From: Chrysochromulina parva
Lineage: Eukaryota > Haptophyta > Prymnesiales > Chrysochromulinaceae
Direction of reading: 5' to 3'
NCBI GenBank assembly: GCA_002887195.1
Contig: PJAB01000141.1
Coordinates: forward strand, 1-38,106
Length of the DNA: 38,106 nucleotides
This document shows, in pieces, positions 17,284 through 26,343 of the stretch (position 1 is its first letter; each line of letters begins with the position of its first letter). The translations under genes and the position numbers were made by a program. The notes beneath the pieces were generated by a model that ran no database searches, was not told the origin of the DNA, and worked only from the letters and a program-made list of their open reading frames with translations.

Positions 17284-20057
17284 CTACACAAACATCGGAT
17301 CCGCGAGTATCTCGATATAAGGGCTCCCATAGTCAGATTTACCTGTGCTGTACTTGACCAACGTCTTAGAAGCCCCCTCGACCATGCTAGTGATAGGGTC
17401 GTTAAGGCCCAATCCTGCTTCGAACTCGGCACGGTCGATTTTGCCGTTGCCGTCGCGGTCGAAATGGCCGAGAAACTCAGCGGGGGTGAGACTGCCGTCG
17501 CCGTTGACGTCTATTCTCGAGAACGCGTCTTGACGAGTTCGAGTCTGACAGACTGCCATGCTCGTAGAGGGTCGGTGCTCGCCTGCCACCACGCTCGTGG
17601 AGGAATCGCCACCGACGGCCTCCTGATTCCAGCTACCCACTTGCCTGTCGAGCACGAGCACCGTGTACGGCGGGAAAAGGACCTCCTGCTCTTCGCTGAA
17701 CTGGGAGAGCAGGGAGATGTCAGCGCCGCAGTGGAAGTGGCCGTCGCTAGGCGGCTTAATCCTCAGCTTCCAGAGTACGTTGGCCCCCTCCGCGTCCATG
17801 TACTCGAGGGGGGTCTTCTTGTCCCTGGAGGTGCTCATGAAGGCGATCTCCGTCGCGCAGATCTTCCCTTGTTCGTCCACCGACCAGAAACTGTGGGGCA
17901 ACTGTGCAGCCACGCGAATGTGGATGGGGCACAGAGTGAGAAGGGTCGGGCGGCGAGGGACATTCAATGCGCCTGGCGTGCTGCTGCGTTCGACAACGTG
18001 GGCTCAGGAGAGTTGTTGTTTGCTGGAAGCACACCTGGCCGCGCACACCGCGATAGAGAAACCCATCCATTTCGTGGTCCATCATGATCGCTGAGAGCTT
18101 GCGAATGCCCGCCATGATGTGTTTAGTAGTGTGAATGAAGGTGATCCCCGCGTGGCGCGCCAGCTCGGTTTTGAAGATGCCCGAAAGCTTACCGAGCTGC
18201 CTCAGAAAAATGTTGATCGGTGCGAATGCCGGGCCAGAGTAAAGGCGAATGGCCAGAACTTCGTCAAGGCTCAGGTAGGCGTGGGATTCTGGAAGCCGAT
18301 CCTTCAAGCTCTTATCTTCCTCGCGCCGCTTTCGGATCAGCTCGTTCGCATTGCGAAGGAAGTCCGCGGGCAACCAGCCCTCGTGTGTCACGTCACGCTC
18401 CCCAATACCCGCTATTAGCGTCCTTGTCGCCTCCCCATTGACATACTTCCACTCGCCCACAAGTGTGTGCTCCACGCCGCCGCGACGGTCAGTCCAAGAC
18501 ATCTGGCGTGAAAATTCCTGCTCCATGGTCAGGCTCGGGGAAAGCAGCAAGCTGTTCAGGCCGTCGATGAAGGCGGTTCGATCCGAGTACTGCAGCATCA
18601 TCGGCTGCGAAACCGTCTTTGATTCGGTGACCACCTGGTCGCTTCCTCCGTCGCTGCCAGAAGACCGGATAGCCGTGGTGGAAATGAAAGTGGCTGTCAC
18701 TCTATAGAGGGTCTGCTGGATCTCGATGCTGCCCGGCGTACCCGAGGGGCATACTGCGCCGTTCTCGTCGATGGTGAAGCTACGCTCGATCACCTCCCGC
18801 AGCCGGAACAGCGTATTCGGTGGGTAGACGGCCACGGAGGGTAGCCCGTCACGTTTTTCGCCGCCCAGAAAGATCGGCGCGTGCATGCCGTCGCTGTTGG
18901 CGACCTTCGAGATGAACTCGACCACAGGCGAGTTCTGCACGACGTAACGTGTGCCCTTCGCGTCGGTGACCTGCTGCGCGAAGCCGGAGCCGAAGCCGAA
19001 GTCGGTCTGCTTCAGTTCTCGATCAGTTCTGGATCCGGCGAAGCCGAAGTTGCCCTTCCCGCAATTGACCTCGGTCGCCGACAGCGATGTAAGGCCACGG
19101 AAGCCGTATTGGTCCGGATAGTTGATTGTCGCCCACCTGGAACGTACATGGCGGAGGGAGGGGCAGTGCGGCAGTTCGGTCGCAAGCCACGAGGAGGTGT
19201 GGAGGTCTGCGAATCACTGGGCACGTGCAGATTCCATAGGGTTACACGCACCGGCTGTCTTGCTTCTCCAGCGAGTATTCGCCATAGAGGTGCTTGAACA
19301 TGCTTGGACACGCTTGGACATGCTTGGACTCTTTTCGTTGTTTGTCCGCGACGGTGAAGAGGGTTTCGCACAACGCATGGAGGCTCGCCGAAAATTGGAC
19401 TGCTTTCGTTCGCGATTGTAGCGCCAATTTGAGTGAACGGGCGAGCGGCTGCCGCCGCCGCGTAAGGAGCTGCACAATCGTCGATTCGTCCTCGGTCCAG
19501 CACAGCTCGGGGTCCGATAAATCCTGCTCGATCAAGCGTCGCTTGTCTTCAATCAACGTCTGTAAATCAGTCTTACCAAAACGGTTGTTGAGGATGTCAG
19601 CCTCGGAAGCGTCTGGCTTGGCTTGGTCAATGCGGAAAAAGTCAAGGGTCAGCTCCGTCCATTCGTCCTTCCAATTCCTATCTGTTGGCGCGGGTCCGAT
19701 GATTTCCGAGAGCGTGCGGAGGAAGTCTGAGCGAGTGGACTGCAGGGACTGGGCGAGGACTTCAGCGCGTGCATTGAGTTGGCCTTTCACAACCTCCAAC
19801 TCCATGAGCGCCTTCTGCACATCGGGAATGTGATCCCTATCCAGTTTTGGTACAGCCTCCTTCAGGTGAGAGAGGCACTCCAGCAGGGCGCTAATTTGTT
19901 GTCCCGCCCAGGCACCGTCACGATCCCCCTCAACGCGCTGGCGCACGCGCCGGGCCTGGTCGTCGGCATGCTGGGCAGCGCTCTTCTCGCAGAATGCGCG
20001 ATCCCCGCCCTGGTCGTCGGTGAGCCGGGAGGACCGGGCAGCGCTCTTTCCTGACAT
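17284..20057 (-). CDS. ADP-ribosyltransferase with degenerate first ART domain and C-terminal EF-hands (three exons)
   Basis: Exons 19252-20057, 18035-19136 and 17284-17901 join to an 841-aa protein without frame errors. Residues 1-265 are helical and coiled-coil. Residues about 270-410 (NYPDQYGFRGL, NCGKGNFGFAGS, SVAVYPPNTLFRLREV) look like an ART domain that has lost its catalytic residues. Residues about 560-721 are an intact arginine-type NAD-dependent ART: Arg in FLYRGVRGQ (about 628-636), STS at 659-661 and the ExE pair at 707-709 (FSEEQEVLFPP), the R-S-E signature of Pfam ART. Two canonical EF-hand loops follow (DVNGDGSLTPAE, 767-778; DRDGNGKIDRAE, 784-795), so calcium may regulate it. 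No signal peptide; probably intracellular. The target is unknown. The start is the first ATG; a frame extension to 20096 needs GTG. Confidence 0.85.
17902..18034 (-). other. 133-nt GT-AG intron 2 of the ADP-ribosyltransferase gene
   Basis: The donor follows GGCCAG and reads GTGTGC; the acceptor is GCTGCACAG before TTGCCCCAC. Splicing (phase 0) joins YRGVRGQ to LPHSFWSVDEQ and rebuilds the catalytic half of the ART fold; without it the frame drifts into Pro/His/Ser-rich sequence. Confidence 0.88.
19137..19251 (-). other. 115-nt GT-AG intron 1 of the ADP-ribosyltransferase gene
   Basis: The donor reads GTGCGTGTAA after AGCCG; the acceptor is GTTCCAG before GTGGGCGAC. The phase-2 junction creates Arg and joins EKQDSR to WATINYPDQYGFRGL in frame. 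The unspliced frame meets TAA six bases after the donor GT. Confidence 0.8.
19291..19330. repeat. 10-bp tandem repeat in ADP-ribosyltransferase exon 1
   Basis: Four units on the plus strand: tgcttgaaca, tgcttggaca, cgcttggaca, tgcttggact. They code (minus strand) for ESKHVQACPSMFKH, 39 nt before the intron 1 donor. Confidence 0.85.
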
Positions 20058-20096
20058 AGAGAATTCGTTTCGTTTCGAGTCTTTCAAAGAAATCAC

Positions 20097-20379
20097 ACCA
20101 CACGTAAAACATCAACACTGGACGTCGTAATCTCGTGACCGTGTAAGGGAAGTCAGTTCTAGTGACTTACGCGCGCTACCGTAATTTTATAGGCGCACTT
20201 TCCGCTGTACCGGTCAGCATTGTCCATTGAGAGACTGTGTGGGACCGTGTGTGGGACGTCAAATTCCGCCACTCCGACTGGGCGGCTTGCACTCGAGTGA
20301 GCCAGACTCGAGAGAGTAACGTACAGTGCTGACGCGCGTCGACGCGCGCCACGGCGCCACCCGCAGCCGCTGTCCACGC
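20097..20379. other. Spacer between ADP-ribosyltransferase 5' end and PSMB3 3' end
   Basis: 283 bp, with a short tandem copy of gtgtgggac (about 20237-20256). No gene was seen; it presumably holds the promoter of the ADP-ribosyltransferase gene and the PSMB3 3' UTR. Confidence 0.4.
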
Positions 20380-20997
20380 TCAATCCATGCGGCCCTTGAG
20401 CTGCCTCGTGGTGAGGCCCTCGGGCGTGAGCACGTGCACGGTGCAGCCCCAGCCCGCGAGGCAGTCGCGGTCGACGCCCGAGAGCAGGCACTGCGCAATC
20501 ACCTCGAAGAGGTCGTCGGGCTCGAGGTCGGGCTTGTACATCGACTCGCACAGCCCATACATGGCCTCAGGGCAGTCGCCCGCCAGTATGAAGTCCTTCG
20601 TGTACACCTGCGCCCCGAGCAGGTCCATGCCGCATAGGTAGGGCGTGTTGGATTCGCCCTCGAGGCCCGCGATGACGGGCTCGCAAAAGTACGGGCCAAA
20701 GCGGCGCTCGTACAGCAGATTGGACACCATGTTGGAGAAGACGGTCGGGCTCATGTCGCGCTCCTCGCGCAGGCGGTACATGTTGGTGCGGAAGACGAAG
20801 CGCTGCTCGAGTGTCTGGCAGTCAGTCGCCAGGCCCGTCAGGCCGCACAGAGTCTTGTCGTTCACCTGGAACGTCTTCCTCATCTCGCAGGAGATGGTCT
20901 GGTTGCGCAGGCCGTACCGCTTGTCGCTGGCGATGGCGACGCAGTTCTTGCCGGCCATCGCGATAACGGCAGAGCCGTTGTACGACATGATCGACAT
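20380..20997 (-). CDS. PSMB3: 20S proteasome subunit beta type-3
   Basis: 205 aa from ATG at 20997, the same length as animal PSMB3. The start (MSIMSYNGSAVIAM) matches the family N-terminus almost exactly, so the open frame that continues upstream to 21144 is not part of the protein. Conserved stretches include GKNCVAIASDKRYG, GLTGLATDCQTLEQRF, NLLYERRFGPYFCEPVIAGL, MYGLCESMYKPDLEPDDLFE and the C-terminal TTRQLKGRMD. Beta-3 is a non-catalytic subunit of the inner beta rings of the 20S core particle and lacks the processed N-terminal Thr of beta-1, -2 and -5, as here. No intron. It is divergent from the proline-rich membrane protein gene. Confidence 0.97.
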   Translation of the reverse strand: MSIMSYNGSAVIAMAGKNCVAIASDKRYGLRNQTISCEMRKTFQVNDKTLCGLTGLATDCQTLEQRFVFRTNMYRLREERDMSPTVFSNMVSNLLYERRFGPYFCEPVIAGLEGESNTPYLCGMDLLGAQVYTKDFILAGDCPEAMYGLCESMYKPDLEPDDLFEVIAQCLLSGVDRDCLAGWGCTVHVLTPEGLTTRQLKGRMD

Positions 20998-21267
20998 GGC
21001 TCTCAGGCGCGCTCGGCGGGACACGCACGGGTCCGCAGGGAGCGAAGCGTCGGCCGCGCGCGCGAGCGCTGAGGCCGAAGGCTGGTGCGCTGCAGTAGAA
21101 GGCAAGGATGGCAAGACAAGGCAAGAAAAGGCAAGTCGACCCATGTTGAGGCCCGCATCCTCTCATCGGGGGAGCCAGGACAGTGCCAGGACACATACAG
21201 TACATTTTCTGTGGCTCTCGACTTTAACTTTGTTCGCTTTTTGGCCGGCGCTTTCGTCGTGGTCGTC

Positions 21268-22875
21268 ATGGCGGTGCTCCTCTCCAGCGCACCTGCTGCA
21301 GCTACCCCGCACGGGCTTCGATTTGGTGCAGACGGCAGCCCAGGGGGCTTCTTCAACGTTGTTGGCGATGGCGTCTCCTCCAAAGGCGACGTGATTGAGT
21401 ATAGCGGGATCCGCAAGTTGCAGGAGGATGTCGAGGATGTTAGTGGCGATACTACCGGCGTCCCCGAGCCGCCGCCACCGCCGCCGCCGCCGCCGCCACC
21501 ACCACCACCACCTTCACGACCGCCGCCGTCGCCGCCGCCTCCACCGACGCCGCCTCCACCGCCGCCGCCGCCTCCACCTCCTCCTCCGCCGCCGCCCTCG
21601 CCACCACCGCCATCTTCGCCACCACCGCCGTCTCCACTGCCATCGGCACCGCCACCATCTCCGCCACCCTCTCCGCCACCCGAGCCACCGCCTCCCTTGC
21701 CTCCGCCGCCGTCACCGCCGCCGCCGTCTCCACCACCGGCCCTGGAGAATGAGTATAGGCGCTGTTGGTACAGCTGCGATCTGAAAGCTGGCCCATGCCC
21801 CACATTTTGCGGCACGCATGGTAGCTGCTGCAAGGAAGGCGACGAGACTTGCGAGAGCGGCTGCGTTAATGAGTACTGCTGCGTGCCATTGCTTGGCACC
21901 GCTGCGGAGGCACTCTCGAGGCACCACGAGGTTCCCTACGTGGAGTTCTATCTTGGTGACGTGATCGAGTTCTACCTCGCGGAGTTATACCTTGGACTTC
22001 TCGCGGGGTCTGTGCTCGCTTGGTCTGTGCTCGCTTTGTCTGTGCTCGCTTGCTGCGGCGGCGCTCTGTGTTGCATGCACCTTCACCAGCAAGCCAAGGC
22101 GCTCGCCGACGCCGAGGACGCGCTGCTGCTGCCACCAGACGGGATGCGCTCCGAGATATGCTCCGGGATGCGCTCCGAGGAGGCAGGCAAGTCTGAGCAG
22201 GCCTCCACGGGCAAGGTGGTGGAGTCTGCGCCCTCGTGCGTCGGCAGGGCCCCGCCCTCTGGCGGCGCCATGCATGACGAACCCCGACCTACCAAATATG
22301 GCGGCGCCACGCCTGACGAACCCCGACCTACCAAATATGGCGGCGCCACGCCTGACGAACCCCGACAAGATGGCAAGCTGTTAGTCATCTCGCCCTTCAG
22401 CGGCGCCAAGGTGCTCGTCGATCCTGTGACGCTCGACGCGATGTCGCCTGCGAATCTGACCTCGGTGAGCTTTGGAGGCCGGAAAGATCAGCGGCAGTCG
22501 CCCGTGCTCTGGGACTGGGCCTTGCCCAGCGCTGCCAAACAAGCCGCCGCCTTACCGATGGGCCCGGCCACGTGGAAGGCAGCCCGGGTGGCGGGCGGGG
22601 AGACAAGCGCTTCTCAGCCGGCTTCGCCGACTCGCTCGCCGACCCGCTCAGCCTCGCCGACCCGCTCAGCCTCGCCGACCCGCTTCGGCGAGTGGACCGA
22701 GGAGCGCTCCCCCCTCGCCGATACGTCACGCTCGCCTGCCCGCTCGCCGCTCGGCTCGGCGCTCCGCGTGTCTCCCCGTCTGCTCGGGCTTGCTTCCCCA
22801 CTTGGGTCCCCGGCCAGACATTCTCGGAACGGCCCTTCGTCGCCGTCCTCTCCACCTCGTGTAACCACACCGTAA
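21268..22875 (+). CDS. Proline-rich, Cys-rich single-pass membrane protein (pherophorin/extensin-like)
   Basis: 535 aa from the only in-frame ATG (21268). The hydrophobic stretch just before it (FVRFLAGAFVVVV) continues the signal-like MAVLLSSAPAAA, so the true start may lie upstream, perhaps across an unseen intron; the 5' end is uncertain. Residues about 66-157 are Pro/Ser runs (PPPPSPPPP type), as in hydroxyproline-rich cell-surface glycoproteins. A Cys-rich module follows (about 161-207, CWYSCDLKAGPCPTFCGTHG, then CCKEGDETCESGCVNEYCC), then a transmembrane helix (about 238-266) built partly from the repeated phrase SVLAxSVLALSVLA. The C-terminal half is Ser/Arg/Pro-rich with three copies of a 13-residue unit (YGGATPDEPRPTK) and SPTRSASPTR repeats, probably cytosolic. 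The function is unknown; a cell-surface or scale-associated role is inference. Confidence 0.7.
   Translation: MAVLLSSAPAAATPHGLRFGADGSPGGFFNVVGDGVSSKGDVIEYSGIRKLQEDVEDVSGDTTGVPEPPPPPPPPPPPPPPPSRPPPSPPPPPTPPPPPPPPPPPPPPPPSPPPPSSPPPPSPLPSAPPPSPPPSPPPEPPPPLPPPPSPPPPSPPPALENEYRRCWYSCDLKAGPCPTFCGTHGSCCKEGDETCESGCVNEYCCVPLLGTAAEALSRHHEVPYVEFYLGDVIEFYLAELYLGLLAGSVLAWSVLALSVLACCGGALCCMHLHQQAKALADAEDALLLPPDGMRSEICSGMRSEEAGKSEQASTGKVVESAPSCVGRAPPSGGAMHDEPRPTKYGGATPDEPRPTKYGGATPDEPRQDGKLLVISPFSGAKVLVDPVTLDAMSPANLTSVSFGGRKDQRQSPVLWDWALPSAAKQAAALPMGPATWKAARVAGGETSASQPASPTRSPTRSASPTRSASPTRFGEWTEERSPLADTSRSPARSPLGSALRVSPRLLGLASPLGSPARHSRNGPSSPSSPPRVTTP
21466..21738. repeat. GCC/ACC-rich low-complexity tract coding for polyproline
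   Basis: About 270 bp of ccg, cca, cct and tcg/tct triplets on the plus strand, in frame with the proline-rich membrane protein. Confidence 0.9.
22261..22370. repeat. 39-bp tandem repeat in the proline-rich protein tail
   Basis: Nearly three units beginning ggcggcgcca and containing gacgaaccccgacctacc. The second and third units are identical over their shared length; the first differs only around atgcatgac. Each unit codes for 13 residues. Confidence 0.85.
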
Positions 22876-23476
22876 GCTGAAGGTAACGGCGTCCCCGCCC
22901 TAACCCCGCCACGTGACTCCTCGTGGCAAGTAGACTCCAGCCCCCAGCACGCGCCCAGTTGTCATGGTCCGGTCCCAGTCGTTCCGTCCCGCAGTCTCAC
23001 GCCATCTACTGGCACAGCTCAGTCGACACACGGTCTATCAAGTAGTTTTACGGGCGTGATGTGTGCGGCGGCTTTCGAAAGGTTCCAGGTTAGCGTCTGT
23101 ACCTCCGCTCGGCGGCCGTGCGCGAGCGGCGAGGGTCTCGCCGGCCGCGGTCAGGGTCACCTGCGGGGTGCGGGCTGAGAGACGGCGCCGCCCGACGCAC
23201 AAAATTCCTGAACACCTCACGTTTCACGTTTAAATTACAACCTGAACCTCACCGGGTCGCTCGTCTGTCACGTCAGTCCGAACCCACAGTCAGTCTATTT
23301 CGTCGCGCGCGGTCCGACACCCCGCTCCGCTCACCACACCGTCCGCGCCATCTCGCAAAGGACGGCTGTCGGCTCCGCGTCGTGTACCGGATACACCACA
23401 TACTTAGAGACCTTCTCGGGCAAGTGATCGGATACCTTCCAGTCCCCGCGGTGCGTCTCTCTGTGAGTGAGCGCCC
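22876..23476. other. Convergent 3' spacer
   Basis: 601 bp between the 3' ends of the proline-rich protein gene and RECQL4. The open frames are Arg/Ser-rich and lack domain features. No RNA gene or notable repeat was found. Confidence 0.45.
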
Positions 23477-26168
23477 TCACGAGTCGCGCTCACGAGCCCG
23501 CTTCTGCTTCACCTTGTTGCGATTGACGACCAGGCTGTGCTGACGCAGCTTCCGCCGCCACGTCTCCAGGTGCTCGTCCGCGAGGCGGCGCAGCAAGTCA
23601 AAGTCAACGTCGCGATGCATGCCCCAGAACTTGTTCTTCTCCCAGTCGTGCTTGGGGAAGCTGGGCGAGGGTAGCCGGTGTAGGATGCGCGCGACAGCAC
23701 GGCCCGTGAGCTGCACGCCCGCCTTGCCCACGTCCGTCGCGTGCGTCGCCACAAAGTCAAGCACGTCGCCGCGCAGCGAGGGCGGAAGCGTGCGCCGCCG
23801 GAACGGTGCGCTCCATCCCTCCTCCTCGAGCTCGCCGTCCGCGAAGTAGCGAGCGAGCAGCGCCTCTGTTGAGGGAGCCTCGTTCGCAGCGTCGCCGCCG
23901 CCGGCCGCGCCGCCGCCGCCGGCCGTGCCGCCGCCGCCGCCGCCTCCGACGCCGCCGCCAGTGGCGAGCGCCCACAGGAGGGTGGCGCTCGCGTCGAGTT
24001 TGGTGCGCTGCAGCTGCTCCACGTGTTGCATGCGGCGCAGCAGCTCGGCCGTGAGTGCACGCTGCTCAGCGGCCGTGGGCGTGGCCTGCAGGGCAAAGTA
24101 GAAGGCGGGATCATGCAGCTCGAGATGGAACACACCGCCCACATGGAGCGCGGCGAGCTGCTCGTACGCGGCGTGGGCGTCTAACCCGAGCTCCGACGCG
24201 GCCTGCACCAGCGGCGCCTTGTACACGCCGTTGGTCTGCTTCGCATACTTGAGGAGCATCGCTACGAGGGGCGATCGTGCGCCGACCACCTCGGCAGGGT
24301 CCACGTGGAAGCGCATGACAGCGGTGCGCCGGATCTCGGGGAGCAGTGTGAATAGGCCACTTGAGCTCGCAGGGCCTCTGCGGAGTGGCGCCGACCGCTC
24401 ACCGCTGGGGGCGGCGGCAGCGGATCGAGGCGCCGCCGGCGCGAAGGCCGTCGCCTCCTCGCCGCCGCTCATCTCATCGTCCCCGCCGGCATCGCCGCCG
24501 CCGTCACCGCCACGACCGTCGCCGTCGCCGTTGGCATCCGGCTCGGGGGGCGCCTCCCAAGCAGACGCCGGAAGCTCAGCGAGCAGCGCGAGCGCCGTCT
24601 GCGCCACCTCGCGCGACATGTCCAGTTTCGTCTCGAGCTGCTGCTGCGCGAGCTCGCCGTACCCGTTGCGCGCGTTCCGGAAGAGATGCGTCACCATCTG
24701 GTGCAGCTGCTCATGCTCGACGCCGTCGCGGAAGCACTGCGAGTGCAGCCGCCGGTAGTCCTCCTCGCACAGGAGTGAGACGCAGCGCGCGGGGAGTCCA
24801 TCGCGGCCGGCGCGACCCGTCTCCTGCACCCACGCCTCGATGGAGCGCGGAAGCCCTGCATGCACCACGAGCCTCACATCCGCCTTGTGCACTCCCATAC
24901 CGAAGGCGACCGTCGCGACGACGACCTGCAGCGCGCCGCTCATGAACGCACCCTGTACCTGCTGGCGCTCGAGAGAGGGGCGGCCTGCGTGGTACCCGTC
25001 GCACTTCCAGCCTCGCGAGCGCAGGTCGCGGGCCGTCTCGTCCACCTCCCAGCGCGAGTTGCAATAGACGATCGCCGCGCCGCCGGGAGGCAGCTCGTTG
25101 CTCAGCAGCGTGCGCACGCGCCCGAGCCGTTGGTTCGGGTCGACGATCTCGGCAGCGAGGTGCAGGTTGGCACGGAGCACAGCAGCGGGGCGGCACACCG
25201 CGTCCGCGGGAAGGCTCAGTGTGGAGCGGATCGAAGCGGCGGTGCGCTCGGTGGCTGTGGCGGTCAGCCCGAGCAGCGTGCTCACGCCAAGTGCGTGCAG
25301 CGTCGCCCCCACCGACATGTAACTCGGCCGGAAATTGTGCGACCACTCCGAGAGGCAATGCGCCTCATCGATGCATGCAAACCCGAGTGGCGGGAGCGCG
25401 GGAGCGCCGCAAGCGCGGCACACGCACGCGCCGGCGCCGCCGACCTGAGCACACGAGGGGGCGTGGAGGGCGGCGCCAGCGTCGCAACCGCCGGCCCAGG
25501 CGGCCAGTCCGTTCCTGCTGCCAGTCGCCCGCTCGGCGGCGGCCGTGGCGGCGCGCGCCGCGGCGGCGCCCGGCTCGCCACACCGGCAGCCCGCCACCCA
25601 TGGCAACGAGCGCAGTGCCTGCTGGAAGTGGTTATCGGCGAGTCTCTCGGGAGCCACGAAGAGGAGGCGCGTGGGCGCGGTGCCGGCGGCATCGCGTCGG
25701 CGGAGGGCCTCGAAGGTGGCCCGTCGCTCGTGTGCCCCCATGTCCGACGAGAGGGAGACGCCATGCAGGCAGCTGGGCAGCTTGGCTATCTGGTCGGCAA
25801 TCAGCGCAAGCAGCGGCGAAACCACGATTGTGATCTGGGTGCTCAGGAACGCTGGCAATTGGTACACGAGGGACTTGCCGCCCCCCGTCGGCAGCACGAG
25901 CAGCGTCGACTGACCACGCAGCAGACGGCGCATCGCCTCGAGTTGGCCCTCCTTGAACTCCTCAAGACCGAAAGCCCCTCGCAGCGCCTCGTACAGCAGC
26001 GCATCAACTGCCGAGCGGTCGTCGTGCGACCGGCGGCCGCCGCGCGCAGCTGAGGGCACAGCCAGAGGCGCGTTGGTTGCGGATGCGCTCCGGGTCGCAC
26101 CGCCGCTGCGCTCGCCACCGCTGATGTCGTCTGCCGTCGCCGCGCGAAGTCGTCCATCCGCGGCGGCA

Positions 26169-26208
<40 letters not shown>

Positions 26209-26307
26209 ACGCGCTCTCGAGGTCGAATGCCGCAAGCGCCTCGTCCGAGATCTCATCCAACGCCTCGTCGCGAGTGCCGCGGCTGCTGCCGCCGCGGCCG
26301 CCGCGGC

Positions 26308-26343
<36 letters not shown>

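Noticed and set aside
20998..21144. N-terminal extension of PSMB3
   Set aside because: Proteasome beta-3 starts exactly at MSIMSYNG; the upstream residues are Ala/Leu/Arg-rich and the total length fits without them.
24860..26053. Plus-strand frame of 397 codons opposite RECQL4
   Set aside because: The minus strand carries all helicase motifs; this frame is compositional noise.
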